DNA of 64,000 nucleotides. It comes from Liolophura sinensis. Lineage: Eukaryota; Mollusca; Polyplacophora; Chitonida; Chitonidae. Location: contig NC_088303.1 in assembly GCF_032854445.1 (NCBI RefSeq), positions 15,943,501-16,007,500 of the forward strand, written 5' to 3'. Within the stretch, counting starts at the first letter, position 1. Each line of letters opens with the position of its first letter. A program made the translations under genes and the position numbers. The notes under the pieces are model-generated. The model was not told the DNA's origin. It saw nothing but the letters and a program-made list of their open reading frames with translations, and did not search any database. Below are positions 1 through 12,462 of this stretch, piece by piece.

Positions 1-3000
1 GGAACTTGTTTTAGATGAACACAGACGGAGCTAGGCAGCTACATAAATGCATCAAAGTAATGGATGCCTGCAATTTTAGTTCAAAAATGCTATATAGGCA
101 AAGATTAACTGCTCTTTTCCGAATTGTTCCAGATATGATATTGCTCTTGCTCATTGGCAGGACTGTCAGAAAAGGTTGTGAGTAAGTTGGTTTATAGTGA
201 AAAGCTACAAGGTTTTTTGAGCATATTTCACCCAAATTCACCTCTAACCATTCCCTTTCCTTAGCCATTGCACGCTTGGCAGTTGGTCTAAAACCGAAAA
301 TCAAAATTGTACACTGCTGTTGTATAACTTCCGAGTAAGCATAGAAAAGGAAAAGAAAACCATTATTCCTATTCCAGACTATACATATAACAAATACCAT
401 AACAAATCTGAGCAGGGTAGGGACAACATAGTAACTGCAAGCGCATCAACTGCATCTAAACCATCTGTTGTTGAGGTTCAGTTAGTGCCATAAACGTACC
501 TCTGTTTATTTTAGTATTATGGCAATCTAGAGGAGACTTGTATGGCTCGGAAAACACAAATGACAGGATTAACTAACTTAAACTACATATAATTCCATTT
601 TAAAATACACATTGCAGTCTGAATGTCTTTCAAAACTCACATATTTGAGCATTCAAACTAGTCCTGTTAATCGGCAGTATGCACCCTACTCTAATCCTAA
701 AGGTTCTGTTATCATCTGAACAATGCCAGTGAGCATTAATGGACAAATGTTTCACCTGCACAATTTGCACAGTAATTTGTCACCAATACACTACATGCTA
801 TAGGCAGAAACGTACACTTCAAATTTAGTAAATGTGAAACGATTAAGTTCCCTACTTTCCTGCCTTTCCTTCGGGAAATCATATCATTGGTGACGTTATT
901 TCAAGTTGAGGGTACCGGTCTGAAAGAAAGCTTTTATCCATGGCCACTGCTGCATACAGCCCTAGTTTTCTGTGATTCATTTACCACAGGGCAAATCTAA
1001 ATCTCTTAAAGTATCTTCAGTCATTTACTTAAAACCATATGTGGCGTGGGTTCCAAAGTAATTACATATCTAGCCAGGTTCCTGTTCAGAAATGGGTCAT
1101 AATGTGGACTGAAGAATTAACTGCCAGATAGGGGCGGCATAGTGACAGCACACAAAATAGGCCAGACTAAAAACTCTGAGAGTAGACCATTAGACAAGGT
1201 CTCTTTAGGAAAACCACTGGGGAATCTGTCTGATTGCATGTACTGGATCTCCTACAGTTGCCACATGTTTTGTGACATTGTAGATTCTCCTGAGACATTC
1301 TGGTTGAATTCTCCCCATACTGCTTCAGACAGCCAATCACTTTGCATTCCCTCGAAGAAATAGCTTTTTTTGGAGGGCTGTTCTTAACTTAAACCTTATA
1401 TCAAGAACATTTTAAAGACAATCATTTACACAATAGACATGGCTGCATGAACCAAACAGGTTCTGCAATCACGACATTATTCTAAAAGCCTTGCCAGAAA
1501 TTCTCACTAGCACTTTTTTTTTTATCATCAAAGAACAAAATTGAAATTCAAATATTGCAAAAAAATAAATGCTGTCATTATTCTTTGCATTCACTTTAAC
1601 TTACTCTTATATCATGTAAATTCACAGCAACTTTCCTATGAAAAATCTTGTCTGTCTTCCTTCCTACAAATGAGTTTATCTTTCAGCATTTCTCTTACTG
1701 ATTAGAGGTCAAAACATCAGTGATATGACTTGCTAATGAGAGTTCCAGGAGAAACCCTATCCTATCTGCATCCAATCCTGTGACTGCAAACATACCAACA
1801 TCTGCTTTATGCTGCCCTTTACAAACATATAATATACAGAGCATATATGCAGCCAAAGAAAGGGAAATACCAAATGGTAGCTTAAATGATAGAAAATCTT
1901 CACACACACTGTATTTTGACACCAAACCATCAGATAAAAGTCAAAGTTGGGTAATCTTAACTCAGGATCAGTACTCTTTCTATGAATGGTCACAGCTGAA
2001 GTTTTGTGTATATGTGCCACATACAGCACTTCCTGAACACTGTGCAGGTCATATTAAGGAGTTCAGAGTTCAACCCTCCTCCGCCTGAAATTAAAGATAC
2101 ATTCACTATCATGCTGCATCAAATTAAAGGCCATGGTCACACCAACAGAATACCACAAGGAATCAGTTTGTACATGTTGGCTGAACATATGTTCACATTT
2201 AAACCATCTGATTTTATCCCTACTACAAATCATTTTGATTAAGTTCATCCCAGGTGTGTATTTTGTGTTCTTCAGTACCATAGCCTGCTGAAAAGTGCTT
2301 TAATTCATAGACAAGAATAAAAGACTTGAGGAATAAAAGAATAAAATAACATCAAAATTGTTAAATATGCAAACATCTCAGTATATAAATACCATTTTGA
2401 CCATTCCCAGGTGGTGTGTGTTCAGCTCGGTCTCTAGATTACATTAAGATATGTTATGACAGACAAAAGATGGAACAAAGGCTCTATGTCTTCAAGGAAG
2501 AGCACAGTTCACAAGATTTATATGATGATTTAAATCAAAAGAATGTTGTTTAGATGACAACCAGGAATTTCATTATGAGGGAAATGTGACTTATTTAAAG
2601 AGTCTGATAAACAGAAATCCTGATGCAAAACATATATCTCTTTTGAAAATATTCTTATTTTCTTCATTGTCAGATAAAGGCAGTAAACAGAGGTTTTGAC
2701 TTAAACACACACATACATGTTTACATACAAATGGAGTGGAGGACAAGGAATATTTTGTGGTGAAATTGTGTGAGACAGGAAGGTCAAATGGAAGTACTTG
2801 TAGGGTAACATACTGAAAACATTGTTCACAAGAAAGAAACATTGTTACAGCCAGGATGTTATTATCATGAATGCCAGATTGCCAGAGGGGAATAGCGCAA
2901 GAACAAAAACTGTACATAGAGGCCCTACTGCCTGTAAATTTGATTAGAAACCTCAACAATGACTTTACAAACATTTCAACATCATGTGAAATAAATGCAC

Positions 3001-3382
3001 TGTGAAAAAAAAGAAGAAGAAAAAAAACATGATTTCTTATTATTGCATGTAGTAAATTAAATACCAGAATACTTCTGGGTATGCATCCAAAGCAGAAATT
3101 AAGTACATGTATGTATGTCTTTCTGATGTAAGTGGATAAGGGATTATGTAAAGTTTTGTTCACCAGAAGATGACTGCTAAGAAAGGAAATGTAGTGACAC
3201 TGAACTGAAAAATTACATGTACATGCATACTTCTTAACTAAGCGCGAATCTTGGGCAAATACTTTTTCACAAGAACTATAAATATACATGTATTTTTAAA
3301 ATTCAATTTTTGCTAATGACAAGCAATAAATTTTTTGATTAATTAGAAAGTTTACCACTCAGGGAGAGTGCAAATGTCAGAT
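1..3382. other. Region downstream of the last exon
   Basis: AT-rich. I saw no exon with good splice borders, no repeat family and no RNA gene. It may include 3' UTR of the minus-strand gene. A 232-codon minus-strand ORF at 2591-3289 is rich in Phe, Leu, Cys and Ser and looks like chance. Confidence 0.5.
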
Positions 3383-3475
3383 TCATATGTCGTTGTTGTA
3401 GTGACTGTCTACCCGCTTGAAGTGTCCATTATTGATGATTACTTTGTGCTGCGTGCTGAGAATTGCTCTGACAGC
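3383..3475 (-). CDS. Possible last exon with stop codon
   Basis: The frame AVRAILSTQHKVIINNGHFK, RVDSHYNNDI ends at TGA 3383-3385. A phase-0 acceptor gtctgtcatttgatgag gives 30 codons. The same frame is open further upstream to an ATG at 3511 (MVSLFDRLSFDE), preceded by a stop, so the true exon border is not certain and a phase-2 acceptor (gctgtcag) is also possible. The amino-acid composition is convincing; the acceptor is mediocre. No canonical AATAAA was noticed close downstream on the minus strand. Confidence 0.38.
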   Translation of the reverse strand, partial: AVRAILSTQHKVIINNGHFKRVDSHYNNDI

Positions 3476-5245
3476 CTCATCAAATGACAGACGGTCAAAC
3501 AGAGAAACCATTTAAGAGGTGTACTCCACCGCTGAACATCACCCAGGCAGCTTCCTGGTTATGAACCTTGACGGCAGCCATTTGATCGCAGGCATAAAGA
3601 AAAATTGAGCCCAGCCCCTTGAAACAGGCAGAAGGCTTCAGACAGAGTGACGTCAAAAGCATGACACAAAGAGACACAAAAACCATTAACGACCAAATTA
3701 ACTTGCAAAATTCCATCACATTGAGCAGAGAAATTTTACTACAATGAATAGATGACTGTCAAAGAAATTTTCTATTTCAGTTGCTATAACAACATATGAT
3801 CCCCTGAAACTCATGTTTAGTGTGGTTATAAAAGAATAATGTCAAAGAAATTGTTCATTAGTGCTTAAAAGGGCTGTTACACGTAAAATTTAAGTACTGA
3901 ACATCACACATCATCGCGACATCACACACGATACAACCAGTATTAAAGTTGGACTATTAAATATCTGTTTGATGTTTTCAAGAAAATCTCTGATATTTTG
4001 ATGAAGATTCCAAGACAGGTTATCTACATCTGTATCAGAAAATTACATCTCCTTTTTGTTATATATCTTTCCAAATCGTTACAACAATGTTGCCTTTTCT
4101 GTAAAATCATGTATTTGGAACAAAAAAGCAAAGAGTTAACAGACAGCATCACCTCTTTTCAAATCTGGATAAAAGGCTAAAGCTGATTTCTCTAGTGAAA
4201 TCGTATGTCTTAGTTGGTTGAACTAAACTCTGAAGATTGTCTGAGAGCCTGCATTCCTGACAGTGACAAATTCATACACCTGATGTGTCACTTCTGGAAT
4301 AACTGTGTACTTCAGCCACTAAGTTCTAGTACGTCCTAATACAGCAGGGTACACTCTCCTAGTGCCATTTTCTGTTAGGCATCTGCTCGAAGGCACTGCC
4401 AAGATAAGTGTCTTCATTTGATTGAGATAAGTGCATTGTCTCCTTCAAAGACAACATTAACCGATTTCCCCACTGTAATTGTCACACTTGCTGCTTCAGT
4501 GCCAACCATCAACAGAGATGCAGCTGACAATTATCCTTTATATGAGATACTGGTAGGTTCTGAGAATAATCTTCAACTATAACTTTTACAACTCTGTAAA
4601 AGTGTCTAAAATATTTTGGTTGTAGAGTAAGCTGTTTATTTTGTATACAACATATTTGTTAACTTTTGTTGTTTCTGATGTAGGTAACATTTTTCACTTT
4701 TAAAAGTAAATCAAGAATAAGGCTAAAATCATTTTAATCCTGAATAGTCATAATAAAACCTCAAAACCTGTTTTTAAACAAGTAGAGCACTTGCCTGATC
4801 TGTGCCTATACCTAGCTCTGATTTATTTCACAGTTCAGTATCTGTGTCAAACTGGAACGCCCATTAAAGGTCAAGTTCCTCTCCCTAACTCTTTACCACA
4901 TTTAACATCTCTAACATATCCACTGCTTTTCTATTTTCATTAGCCGAAGAATAGCATAACATTCCTTGAAACAATGTTTTCTCTCAAAATATGACCCCTC
5001 AATGATCAAAATATGAACTTCTGTCAAAGTTCTTGAAGAATTTGAGAGATGAGGCATGTATGGTTGAGGGGGAGGTGGGTGTTAATGAGAGAGGTGAGTC
5101 CTTTTTCCATTTGGTTTATCTTTCCTCACAGAATAAACTTTCTTCTTTTTTATTACCTTAGCCTTTACATACCCTGTTAAAGACCTGGCATTTTAATGAC
5201 ACAAAAACTATTAATCAGTCTTTTACTAAATCCACAAACCCTTAC
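3476..5245. other. Intron between exons 11 and 12
   Basis: No repeat or exon recognised with confidence. The frame of the last exon stays open to 3511, so the exon border on this side may shift by up to about 36 bases. Confidence 0.4.
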
Positions 5246-5338
5246 CACACAGCCCTGGAGAGTTGCTTTGCTGAGTGAGTCTCTCTGGGCTACCACTTTT
5301 GCAGAGGTCATAAAACCCAACTCATTGAAGGCCTCCAG
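5246..5338 (-). CDS. Exon 11, 31 codons
   Basis: A 93-base exon with a good acceptor (cagattttatcattttataccag) and donor TGTGTG/GTAAGG, phase 0 at both ends. The peptide is LEAFNELGFMTSAKVVAQRD, SLSKATLQGCV. It is typical coding sequence with no low complexity. In-phase neighbours are 7758-7830 upstream and the last exon near 3475 downstream. Confidence 0.55.
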
Positions 5339-5639
5339 CTGGTATAAAATGATAAAATCTGATAAGATGGGAGTCAATTTTCAAAAGGAACTGTGTAAGA
5401 TGTGTAACTATTGCCTTCCAACCACTAGTAGGGAAATATGACCCATCCCACATTGCCCTTCACCCTTCTCAGAGGTTATCCTCATGGACATTACAGAGCT
5501 GCTGTGTGCAGTGACCATGATAAATGATGGATAAACAATCTGGCACAGTGTCCGATTTCCACTAAACCTGACTTTTTAGGTGAAAACTTTGGAACTCTCA
5601 ACAAGTACTTAAGAATGTTGGCACTCCAATGTAAAATAA

Positions 5640-5800
5640 TTCTTCGACCTTTTCAGTTTCCTCTGCAACCAATATTCTGCAACTAAGAGATCTATTGGGG
5701 TGCAGATTTGCACAGTTTTATGAAAATTGCATCTTTAATGACACAAACAAATCATTTTTAGTGTCATTTTCATAATAATTTTCTGCGCACAAATACCACA
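5640..5800 (+). repeat. Dispersed repeat, copy 1
   Basis: Shares ttcttcgaccttttcag, cctctgcaaccaatattctg, ggggtgcag, taatgacacaaacaaatcat and ttttcataataattttctg with 56655-56830 in the same order and orientation. No function seen. Confidence 0.65.
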
Positions 5801-6604
5801 GCAAAAAGTGCCTAAGTGGTTGAAAATGTTGAAGATTTACCGTATACAGTATCCACAAGGAAGCCAATAACACATTTCTAGAATACCCCATAAAAACTTC
5901 AAGGTCAAATTCAGCAAGCATCTCAGGCAATTCTTTCTGCATTTACATATATATAACTTTACTACTGCCTACACATCTTCATGGGTTGTTCAACTGTCAG
6001 CATGTGGCCAGGAAGACAAATCAGTTACTTCTGCCCACAGATCTATGGTTAAAAATACTTTGTCAACAATCTGTCTGTCACTTGGCCAGGAGTTATTTAA
6101 TAAAATCTAAATCCTGAGAAATTACACAATAATGATTACACTTCCGTTGTATCCTTGGCAACAGGCCTAATCATATGGACCACATCAGAGATGTTCGACA
6201 AAACTGCTGTGAGAAACCAATGGTTTATATGCTACATTCCCTATAAAATCACTACAGGCAATACACAGACCAAAGTAATTAATTTTCAAGCAAAATAAAT
6301 GTCACTTTTTAGCCATGGGCCCTATAATAACATATCAGAAGGAAATTAAAACCATTTCTTTTTTAACTGACAGGTACAGCAATTACATGTGATTACACAG
6401 CAATGACAGCAATCAGCATCTCAGAAAAGGTAATTAGAAAACAAAAGGTAGCAGTGAATAGCTGCTGATGGTGTGATCATTTATAATGACCTTGTATCCA
6501 TCACCTGACAAACAAGTTACATCTGTCAAAGAACACATACAAACTTCAAATGTCTCTGCCCTGGTAAGAGTGTCTAAAGAAGTCGAAGCATTTTTTCTGA
6601 AGTC

Positions 6605-6998
6605 ACTGGTTCTTTCAGTTTTCCGTAACATTTACGTTCTTTCAGTTTGCCCCAGCATTCAGGTTCTTTCAGTGAATCCAAATGTATTAGGTTCTTTTAG
6701 TAATTCCTAAGTGTTTAGGTTCTTTCGGTGTGCCCTAACTTTTTAGGTTATTTTGTGTGCTATAGGGTTTTAGGTTTTTTCAGTGTGCCCAAACGTTTTA
6801 GGTTATTTGAGTATATTCTAAGGTGTTAGGTTCTTTTAGTGTGCCCTAATGTTTTAGGTTCTTTCAGTGTGCCCTTTCAGGTTCTTTCAAACATTTTCAG
6901 TTCTTTCACTGAGTCCTAAGGGTTTAGGTTCTTTTGGTGTACCAAAACATTTTAGGTATTTTCAGTGTGCATGCCCTAACATTTTAAGTTCCTTGAGT
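6605..6998. repeat. Degenerate 28-bp tandem repeat
   Basis: Unit approximately aggttctttcagtgtgccct aacgtttt. Successive aggtt starts lie at 6661, 6689, 6717, 6745, 6772, 6800, 6828 and 6856, then spacing becomes irregular. About 14 diverged copies, intronic. Confidence 0.8.
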
Positions 6999-7432
6999 GT
7001 GGTGTAAGGTTAAGGCTGCCCAATCAAAAAATAATGACTCTCTGCTATCAACAAAACAACTACAGTACAAGTCAAATATGTGCTACATACACCTATATGT
7101 AAGATACATATATATTTCCACAATTTGAAAATTGTAAATACCACTGTGATACAGCAGTCACATGATCAAGAACTAGGCTATCCAAAATTTTGTGCGATTT
7201 AAATACAGTGTACATACAAGTCTACTCACCCTAGATACTTTCTGTTCTCATGCCGATGATCTGAATATGTCAACCTTCAAATGCACATCTATTCTCACTT
7301 TCTGAAGCTGCCATGAAAGTGTAATCAACTTTCAACAAAGGCACTAAGTCCTAAACATAGCATCCTACATAATATTACAGTTACACAAGTGGACACAAAC
7401 ATCTGAACCAGTTCCATAAATGGCTCTTGTAA

Positions 7433-7700
7433 TTTATTTATTTATTTGATTAGTGTTTTACGCCGTACTCAAGAATATTTCACTTATACGACGAAGGTCA
7501 GTATTATGGTGGGTGGAAACCAGGCAGAGCCCGGGGGAAACCCACACCCATCTGCAGGTTGCTGCCAGACCTTTCCACCTACAGCCGGAGAGGAGGCCAG
7601 TATGACCTGGACATGAACTCACAGCGACCACTTTGGTGAGAGGCTTCTGGGTCACTACGCTGGGCTAGTGTGCTAACTCACTGAGCCACAGAGGCCCCCC
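7433..7700 (-). repeat. Full-length tRNA-headed SINE, family 1
   Basis: On the minus strand it begins ggggcctctgtggctcagtg, with a tRNA-like A-box (TGGCTCAGTGAG), and continues through the block caccaaagtggtcgctgtgag, a central part, and the 3' end accataatactgaccttcg...gtgaaatattcttgagtacg, finishing in AAATAAATAAATAA. It lies in the same orientation as the gene, between exons 10 and 11, and its tail supplies AATAAA motifs. The family is shared with the copies at 36777, 9352, 19912, 22646, 40978, 57950 and 28514. Confidence 0.85.
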
Positions 7701-7757
7701 TGGCTCCTGTAATTCTGCAGATTCTCTCAACACAAATATACAAGTATGTTAACCTAC

Positions 7758-7830
7758 CTGAGGATCTCTCTTGGGAAGATGATACTCTCTATACCATATA
7801 ACATAGGTCAGGCAAATCCTTAGTTTAAAG
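7758..7830 (-). CDS. Exon 10, 24 codons
   Basis: Acceptor ggatcttccaaatatcag, donor CCTCAG/GTAGGT, 73 bases, phase 2 in and 0 out. It reads FKLRICLTYVIWYREYHLPK then RDPQ. The donor is strong and the peptide looks real, but the link to exon 9 needs a weak donor (see that entry). It might instead be reached from one of the minus-strand exons ending in phase 2 that I could not place (33905-34110 or 24045-24077). It connects in phase 0 to the exon at 5338. Confidence 0.45.
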
Positions 7831-7902
7831 CTGATATTTGGAAGATCCAAGCTTAGCTAGCCACATCAAAGGCTCAAACTGAAAACTGTGTTCAACATCC
7901 GA

Positions 7903-8147
7903 TCACAAACTAGCAACAAAAAACTTGTCAGATTCTTCTGAAAGCTTGTCAATTGATACGATGACGTTAAATCCCTCAAACAAGTGGCCCGATTCAATCC
8001 ACGTATCTGAGTTAGACCCTGTTGCGTTTGCTCGATCATTAATCAATATGACGATAACCTTTTTCTGATTGTGAGCTAGGGCATACTTAGACGCGACGTC
8101 ATCCCTACGATCATCTCTGACAGCCGTGATTTCCTTGACACTCACAA
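7903..8147 (-). CDS. Exon 9, 80 codons with in-frame stop
   Basis: The acceptor cgttatctggcag gives phase 1 entry. The frame then reads VSVKEITAVRDDRRDDVASK, YALAHNQKKVIVILINDRAN, ATGSNSDTWIESGHLFEGFN, VIVSIDKLSEESDKFFVASL and TGA at 7903-7905. Several CpGs and a charged, balanced composition mark it as coding. If the TGA is used, the gene ends here and the SINE at 7433-7700 lies in the 3' region, its tail offering AATAAA. If the phase-2 exon at 7830 follows, a donor near 7924 (GACAA/GTTTTTT) would be needed. That donor is weak and the intron only about 94 bases, so this junction is unresolved. Confidence 0.55.
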
Positions 8148-8209
8148 CTGCCAGATAACGATACTGTTCGACCCAAAATAGCCTGAATCTGTTCAGCCAT
8201 CAAGATGAT

Positions 8210-8246
8210 GACAGGTGTGTGTGTGTGTATGTGTGTGTGCGTGTGA
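8210..8246. repeat. GT microsatellite
   Basis: gtgtgtgtgtgtatgtgtgt gtgcgtgtg, lying within about 100 bases upstream (on the minus strand) of the exon 9 acceptor. On the gene strand it reads as CA/AC repeats before the pyrimidine tract. Confidence 0.9.
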
Positions 8247-9351
8247 GGTCTTAACAAGTATGTACCTGTGGGTCAAAGTCTTGATGTACGCCCATCAGTT
8301 TGGATGTCTTACTTCATGAACAGGTTGGAGAGACTTTATGAGGTTATACTCTGTCTAAACTGACACCAATGTATTTCAAATTTCTGCAGTTGTTCCTAAT
8401 TTAGGCTTATGTGATGACAAATAGAGTGGTAATTTTTTTTCTGTACCTATTAATATCACTGCATACTCAGAACACAACAATTGTAAAGGTCACGCAACAA
8501 TTGCAAAGATCAGAAAATTTCATGTCAATGCTGAAATCTGAAACCAATAATTGTTTCTGTCAATCATGGATTCATGGATTTTTTTTTCTTGAGCTTTGAA
8601 GTCACATATGTAGCCAAGTTAAGAAGGTGACTTGACACGAATTGGAAATCAAGGATGTTATAAACGATGACTTCCGTTTATCCAATCTCCTATAAAACAG
8701 TTTGGTTCAGATGGTAACATGAAATATAGAGCTAAAAGACTCGGAATATAAATACTAGGGTCAATAAATGATTTATAAGCTGGGGTCTGAGGAATATTCC
8801 TTTTAATGTGCCATGATAAAAAGTCATAGTTAGCTGCCTTTGGCACTGCTGCATCTTTGACCTTCTGATCAGTAAGATCTCAGTTATCTCTCTCGGCGGC
8901 GGCTTTGTGTAGCCAGGTTTTCATGGGCTAGGACCTGCTGTTCATCAATAGTACGGTCAGGGGATGATCTGATCTAGCTGATTTGGTGCCAAAGTGTCTG
9001 GCTGAGCTCTTGGATTTCTTTAATTCTTGGGATTATTAGCCACCTGATTTCATACAAATATTTCGCCCTCAGAAGCAAGAACAAGTAATCTTGTCATTGT
9101 GTTTTTATCAAGGGCAGATTTTCAATGGGAGCTTAAAGGGGGTTTTTCAATCAAACATGACCTTTATATAAAGGAATGAAGTTTATCAAAACTATATATA
9201 AAATCTATTATCCAAGTCATATACACATAGATGACCTATTCAAGAAATTAAGTTTGTAACACTTGTACACCAAAATGTATAATCTAAGAAGACATATGAG
9301 TTTTGACTTTGAACATGCTGAATAATTTTGTATTCAATATCTGACTGATCA

Positions 9352-9500
9352 TTTCTTTATTTATTTACTTGACTGGTGCTTTACACTGGACTGAAGAATA
9401 TTTCAGTTATAGAACGGTGGCCAGCATTATGGTGGGAGAAAACCAGGCAGAGCCCGAGGGAAACCCATGACCATCTGCAGGTTGCTGACAGACTGCCTGA
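9352..9500 (-). repeat. SINE family 1, 3' half
   Basis: Carries the tail (tttatttatttacttgactgg), the gaatatttcagttatagaacg block, the gccagcattatggtgggaga block and gggaaacccatgaccatctg. The tRNA-like head is missing. Diverged, in the intron between exons 8 and 9. Confidence 0.75.
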
Positions 9501-10206
9501 TTAATCATAAAACTATAACAAAATTAGCACTACATTCCCAACAATCAAATGCTGATTCTGCAGACCTTGATCAGGAACACACTGTAACACTTGAACTACA
9601 TGTGCCATAGCTAGAGTGACTATGAGCCATGAACACATAAAATAAAAAAGTTCTCATACAGAACGGTCACACCTGCCGTTTGTCTAACCAGACTTGCTAT
9701 AGATAACATAACTAACATACACACCTGTTATGTAAATTAGGATACATAATAATGACCTATATGGTTTAAAACCTAGACGTTACTGGTAGATGGCAATCCT
9801 GATGCTCTAAGGAGAGAGACAGTTGTGGCGCCTATCACACCAATGCATTAACTCTGATCATAAACAGTTTCAAAACAAGACTGAAAATTTTTGAAGTCAA
9901 TCACAGCAACACTGCAGTTAATCTACCCAGTGTGTATGTTTTTTCCACAATAGTCTTATAACCCATATGGTAATGCATTACATACATGAGCAATCACTAT
10001 GTTTTGTTAAACTATCTGTGTTCTTCTGAATTTTTTTTAAAGAGCCAGATGATCGATATACACAACAAAAAAACCATTATTCTACACAAATAAAAGGTTC
10101 CTAGAAAACTATCTTTGTATAGCCGAATAGAGATCAATAGCTTGATAAACAGATAAGTATTCCATGTCTATAAACAAATTTGTGTTTCAACCATACCGTT
10201 ACTCAC

Positions 10207-10288
10207 AAAAACTGCTACCATCAATTCCCCTCATTTCCAAAGTTGCCTTTATCCCATATAGGTAAGAAGAGATGATCCTCAGATCAGC
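10207..10288 (-). CDS. Exon 8, 27 codons
   Basis: Acceptor ttattgtaccaggccctgtcag, donor TTTT/GTGAGT. It enters in phase 0 and leaves in phase 1. It reads ADLRIISSYLYGIKATLEMR then GIDGSSF. The last base T joins TT at 8147-8146 to make Phe. The phase fits both neighbours, and the content (two probable beta strands) continues the style of exon 7. Confidence 0.55.
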
Positions 10289-11656
10289 CTGACAGGGCCT
10301 GGTACAATAAATCCAGTAACTGGGTACACAGTAGCTACTTAACACGTACCTCTGCTCTTTCTTAATCCACAGAACTTGTTTACAACGCCTGATCAATCAC
10401 TAGATCACGCATATTCAATACTTCCTCAAACAACCTTGACCATCAGACAGTTTGACGCCACACTGAAAACTTCCCCAGATATCAGTACGTTATTAGGTCT
10501 TCAGTGGAAAACATGAGGATATACTTCGCTAGGTTTCTTATCATTTTATCATTTTATCTCTGTTGATAGTCACACAATCCCTCTATTGATTTCCAATACA
10601 TATGCTTCTATATCAGGACTAGGTAAAGCACTTTTGATTAAGAAGTGTCTGTTTATAGACATGAACATATATCCCAATGTAGTGAGCAGAAAAAAGTAAG
10701 CTATCCTATCCTAGAAGAAAAAGTCATCGGGCATTGACACCCCATTATGAATATATTGAGCAAATGAAATCATCTTCGTAGAAAACATCTGGGACAAGGA
10801 AAACAATGATACAAGTCAATTGCAGAAATATATCTGTATATTTGACAGGGCAACTCAGTTTGCTAACAAGTGGTTATTGTATAAACACATGTTTTCTACC
10901 CTTGATTGGTTAACAAATAGAATGCAACTCTTCATCATCAACATGGTGGTGGGTCACAACCAAGCGGTCATAAGATTTTTGTCTTTCAAACTTTACAACA
11001 CATGTGTCGGTTTAATCCCAGAAGAGGTTGCAAGAAGGACCTCAAATGGAATTTTATATTTGATCAGCACAAGCACAATACTGACATCATTTTCTGTTCT
11101 CATAATTATTAATTTTTTTTATCATTTTTAACAACTAAAGAACAACTTTTCAAAACATATATTTTTTTCCAAGACACCTTTCATAAAGCAACTTCAAAGT
11201 CTTTTCCATCATCAAAGAAGATGTATCAATGTCTTTTGCCAGCTGAAGGAAGCCTTATTGAAAAGAAGTTTGTTGTACATTCAAGGAGCCATACATTTAT
11301 TTCTTCTTATCACGTCAGGAAACCCCAATTGCTCACCATCTTTATCAGAAGATACAAGGGTAAATAAGATGACGGAGAAATAAAAAAACAAAAATAGTTC
11401 TGTTCATCCACAAAACTGAAAAGCAGTGAACTCAGCTCACTGCATTAAATTATTGAATGAAATGAAGAGTATCAGAGGGGATAATTATGACTACCACCTC
11501 AAGCTATATTATGATGCACACCAACCATATTTATATCAACAAGAAGAAGAAAAAAAACAGGCCTGGTGCCAAGTTAAGATTATATACCTTCAAAGGCAAA
11601 CGTAAGGAAAAGGCATGATTCTAATGCCTGTAAATCTGCTTTATTCAGATATTTAC

Positions 11657-11823
11657 CATGGCAACTTGATAAGCCTTCAATAAGTCATCAGAGTCTACTA
11701 ACAGTACATTCAGGCTCTTCTTATACACTGAGGGCAAGGTTTCAATTGCCGCAGAGACTTTAAACCGTTTTGGGAGAAACACAGAATCACAATATGGACG
11801 GGGATCGGTAAAAGAGATGTTGC
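11657..11823 (-). CDS. Exon 7, 55 codons
   Basis: The acceptor ggtgtatctattaacag and donor GCCATG/GTAAAT bound 167 bases, phase 1 in and 0 out. The peptide is NISFTDPRPYCDSVFLPKRF, KVSAAIETLPSVYKKSLNVL, LVDSDDLLKAYQVAM. The other two frames hit stops, so the phase is unambiguous. The sequence is clearly protein-like; the FLPKRF motif followed by an Ala/Pro strand may be a domain edge. It follows exon 6 across a 24-kb intron and precedes exon 8 in phase 0. Confidence 0.6.
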
Positions 11824-12440
11824 CTGTTAATAGATACACCAATACCAAAATGTTAACAAACAATGATAAGTTGTCTTCTTCTGAAAGAACCTATAACAGA
11901 GCATATGGATACTCCAATACAGGAATCACGAGCAATTGAGTATAACAATCACCTGTTTGCAGCAAGGGTTATGTGGCACCACGCAGTTTCTACTTTATAT
12001 CACAGAAAGTGCCAAACAAAATGATCCTCTGGCAAAAGTAAATGCAGATGCACATCAAAAAATTGTCCTGGATTTCACCTTGAAAATCACCTTAAAAAAA
12101 AAACAATGAAACTATGGCCAGCATTCAGCAACAAAAAAAAAACAATATCTGTAAAACATGCAAAGCGTATCAATGAAAGTAGCTATCTGGTTAACCACAT
12201 ATGTGTTTTTTGAAACAGCAAAGCATTTTCATCCTGACTAAACTCAAAAAAAGAAGGGACAAAAAAAGCCCTTCAGTACACCAACACAAGCGGTCTGATG
12301 GTATAAACAGAATTACTGTCACAGCTTTAAAAATTCCTGTGGATAAAAACAAATCACATTTACACCCTACCACCACTAATAGATTGCTCCAAATTCCCTT
12401 ACGACAAATCTAAAAGAAGGTGGCATCCATTATAAACTTA

Positions 12441-12462
12441 GGGGGGGGGGGGGGGGGGGGGG
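12441..12462 (+). repeat. Run of 22 G
   Basis: Uninterrupted G homopolymer in intron 6; length is prone to sequencing error. Confidence 0.9.

Larger units (their letters stand above)
8148..10206. other. Intron between exons 8 and 9
   Basis: Holds the GT microsatellite and the SINE fragment at 9352-9500; otherwise nothing recognised. Confidence 0.5.

Noticed and set aside
2591-3289. 232-codon minus-strand ORF
   Set aside because: Dominated by F, L, S, C, H and I with no domain pattern; lies in AT-rich DNA beyond the probable stop codon of the gene.
10350-10388. 39-base exon-like piece (RCKQVLWIKKEQ) with strong donor
   Set aside because: Phase 2 to 2 is incompatible with exons 7 (0 out) and 8 (0 in), and the acceptor lacks a pyrimidine tract.
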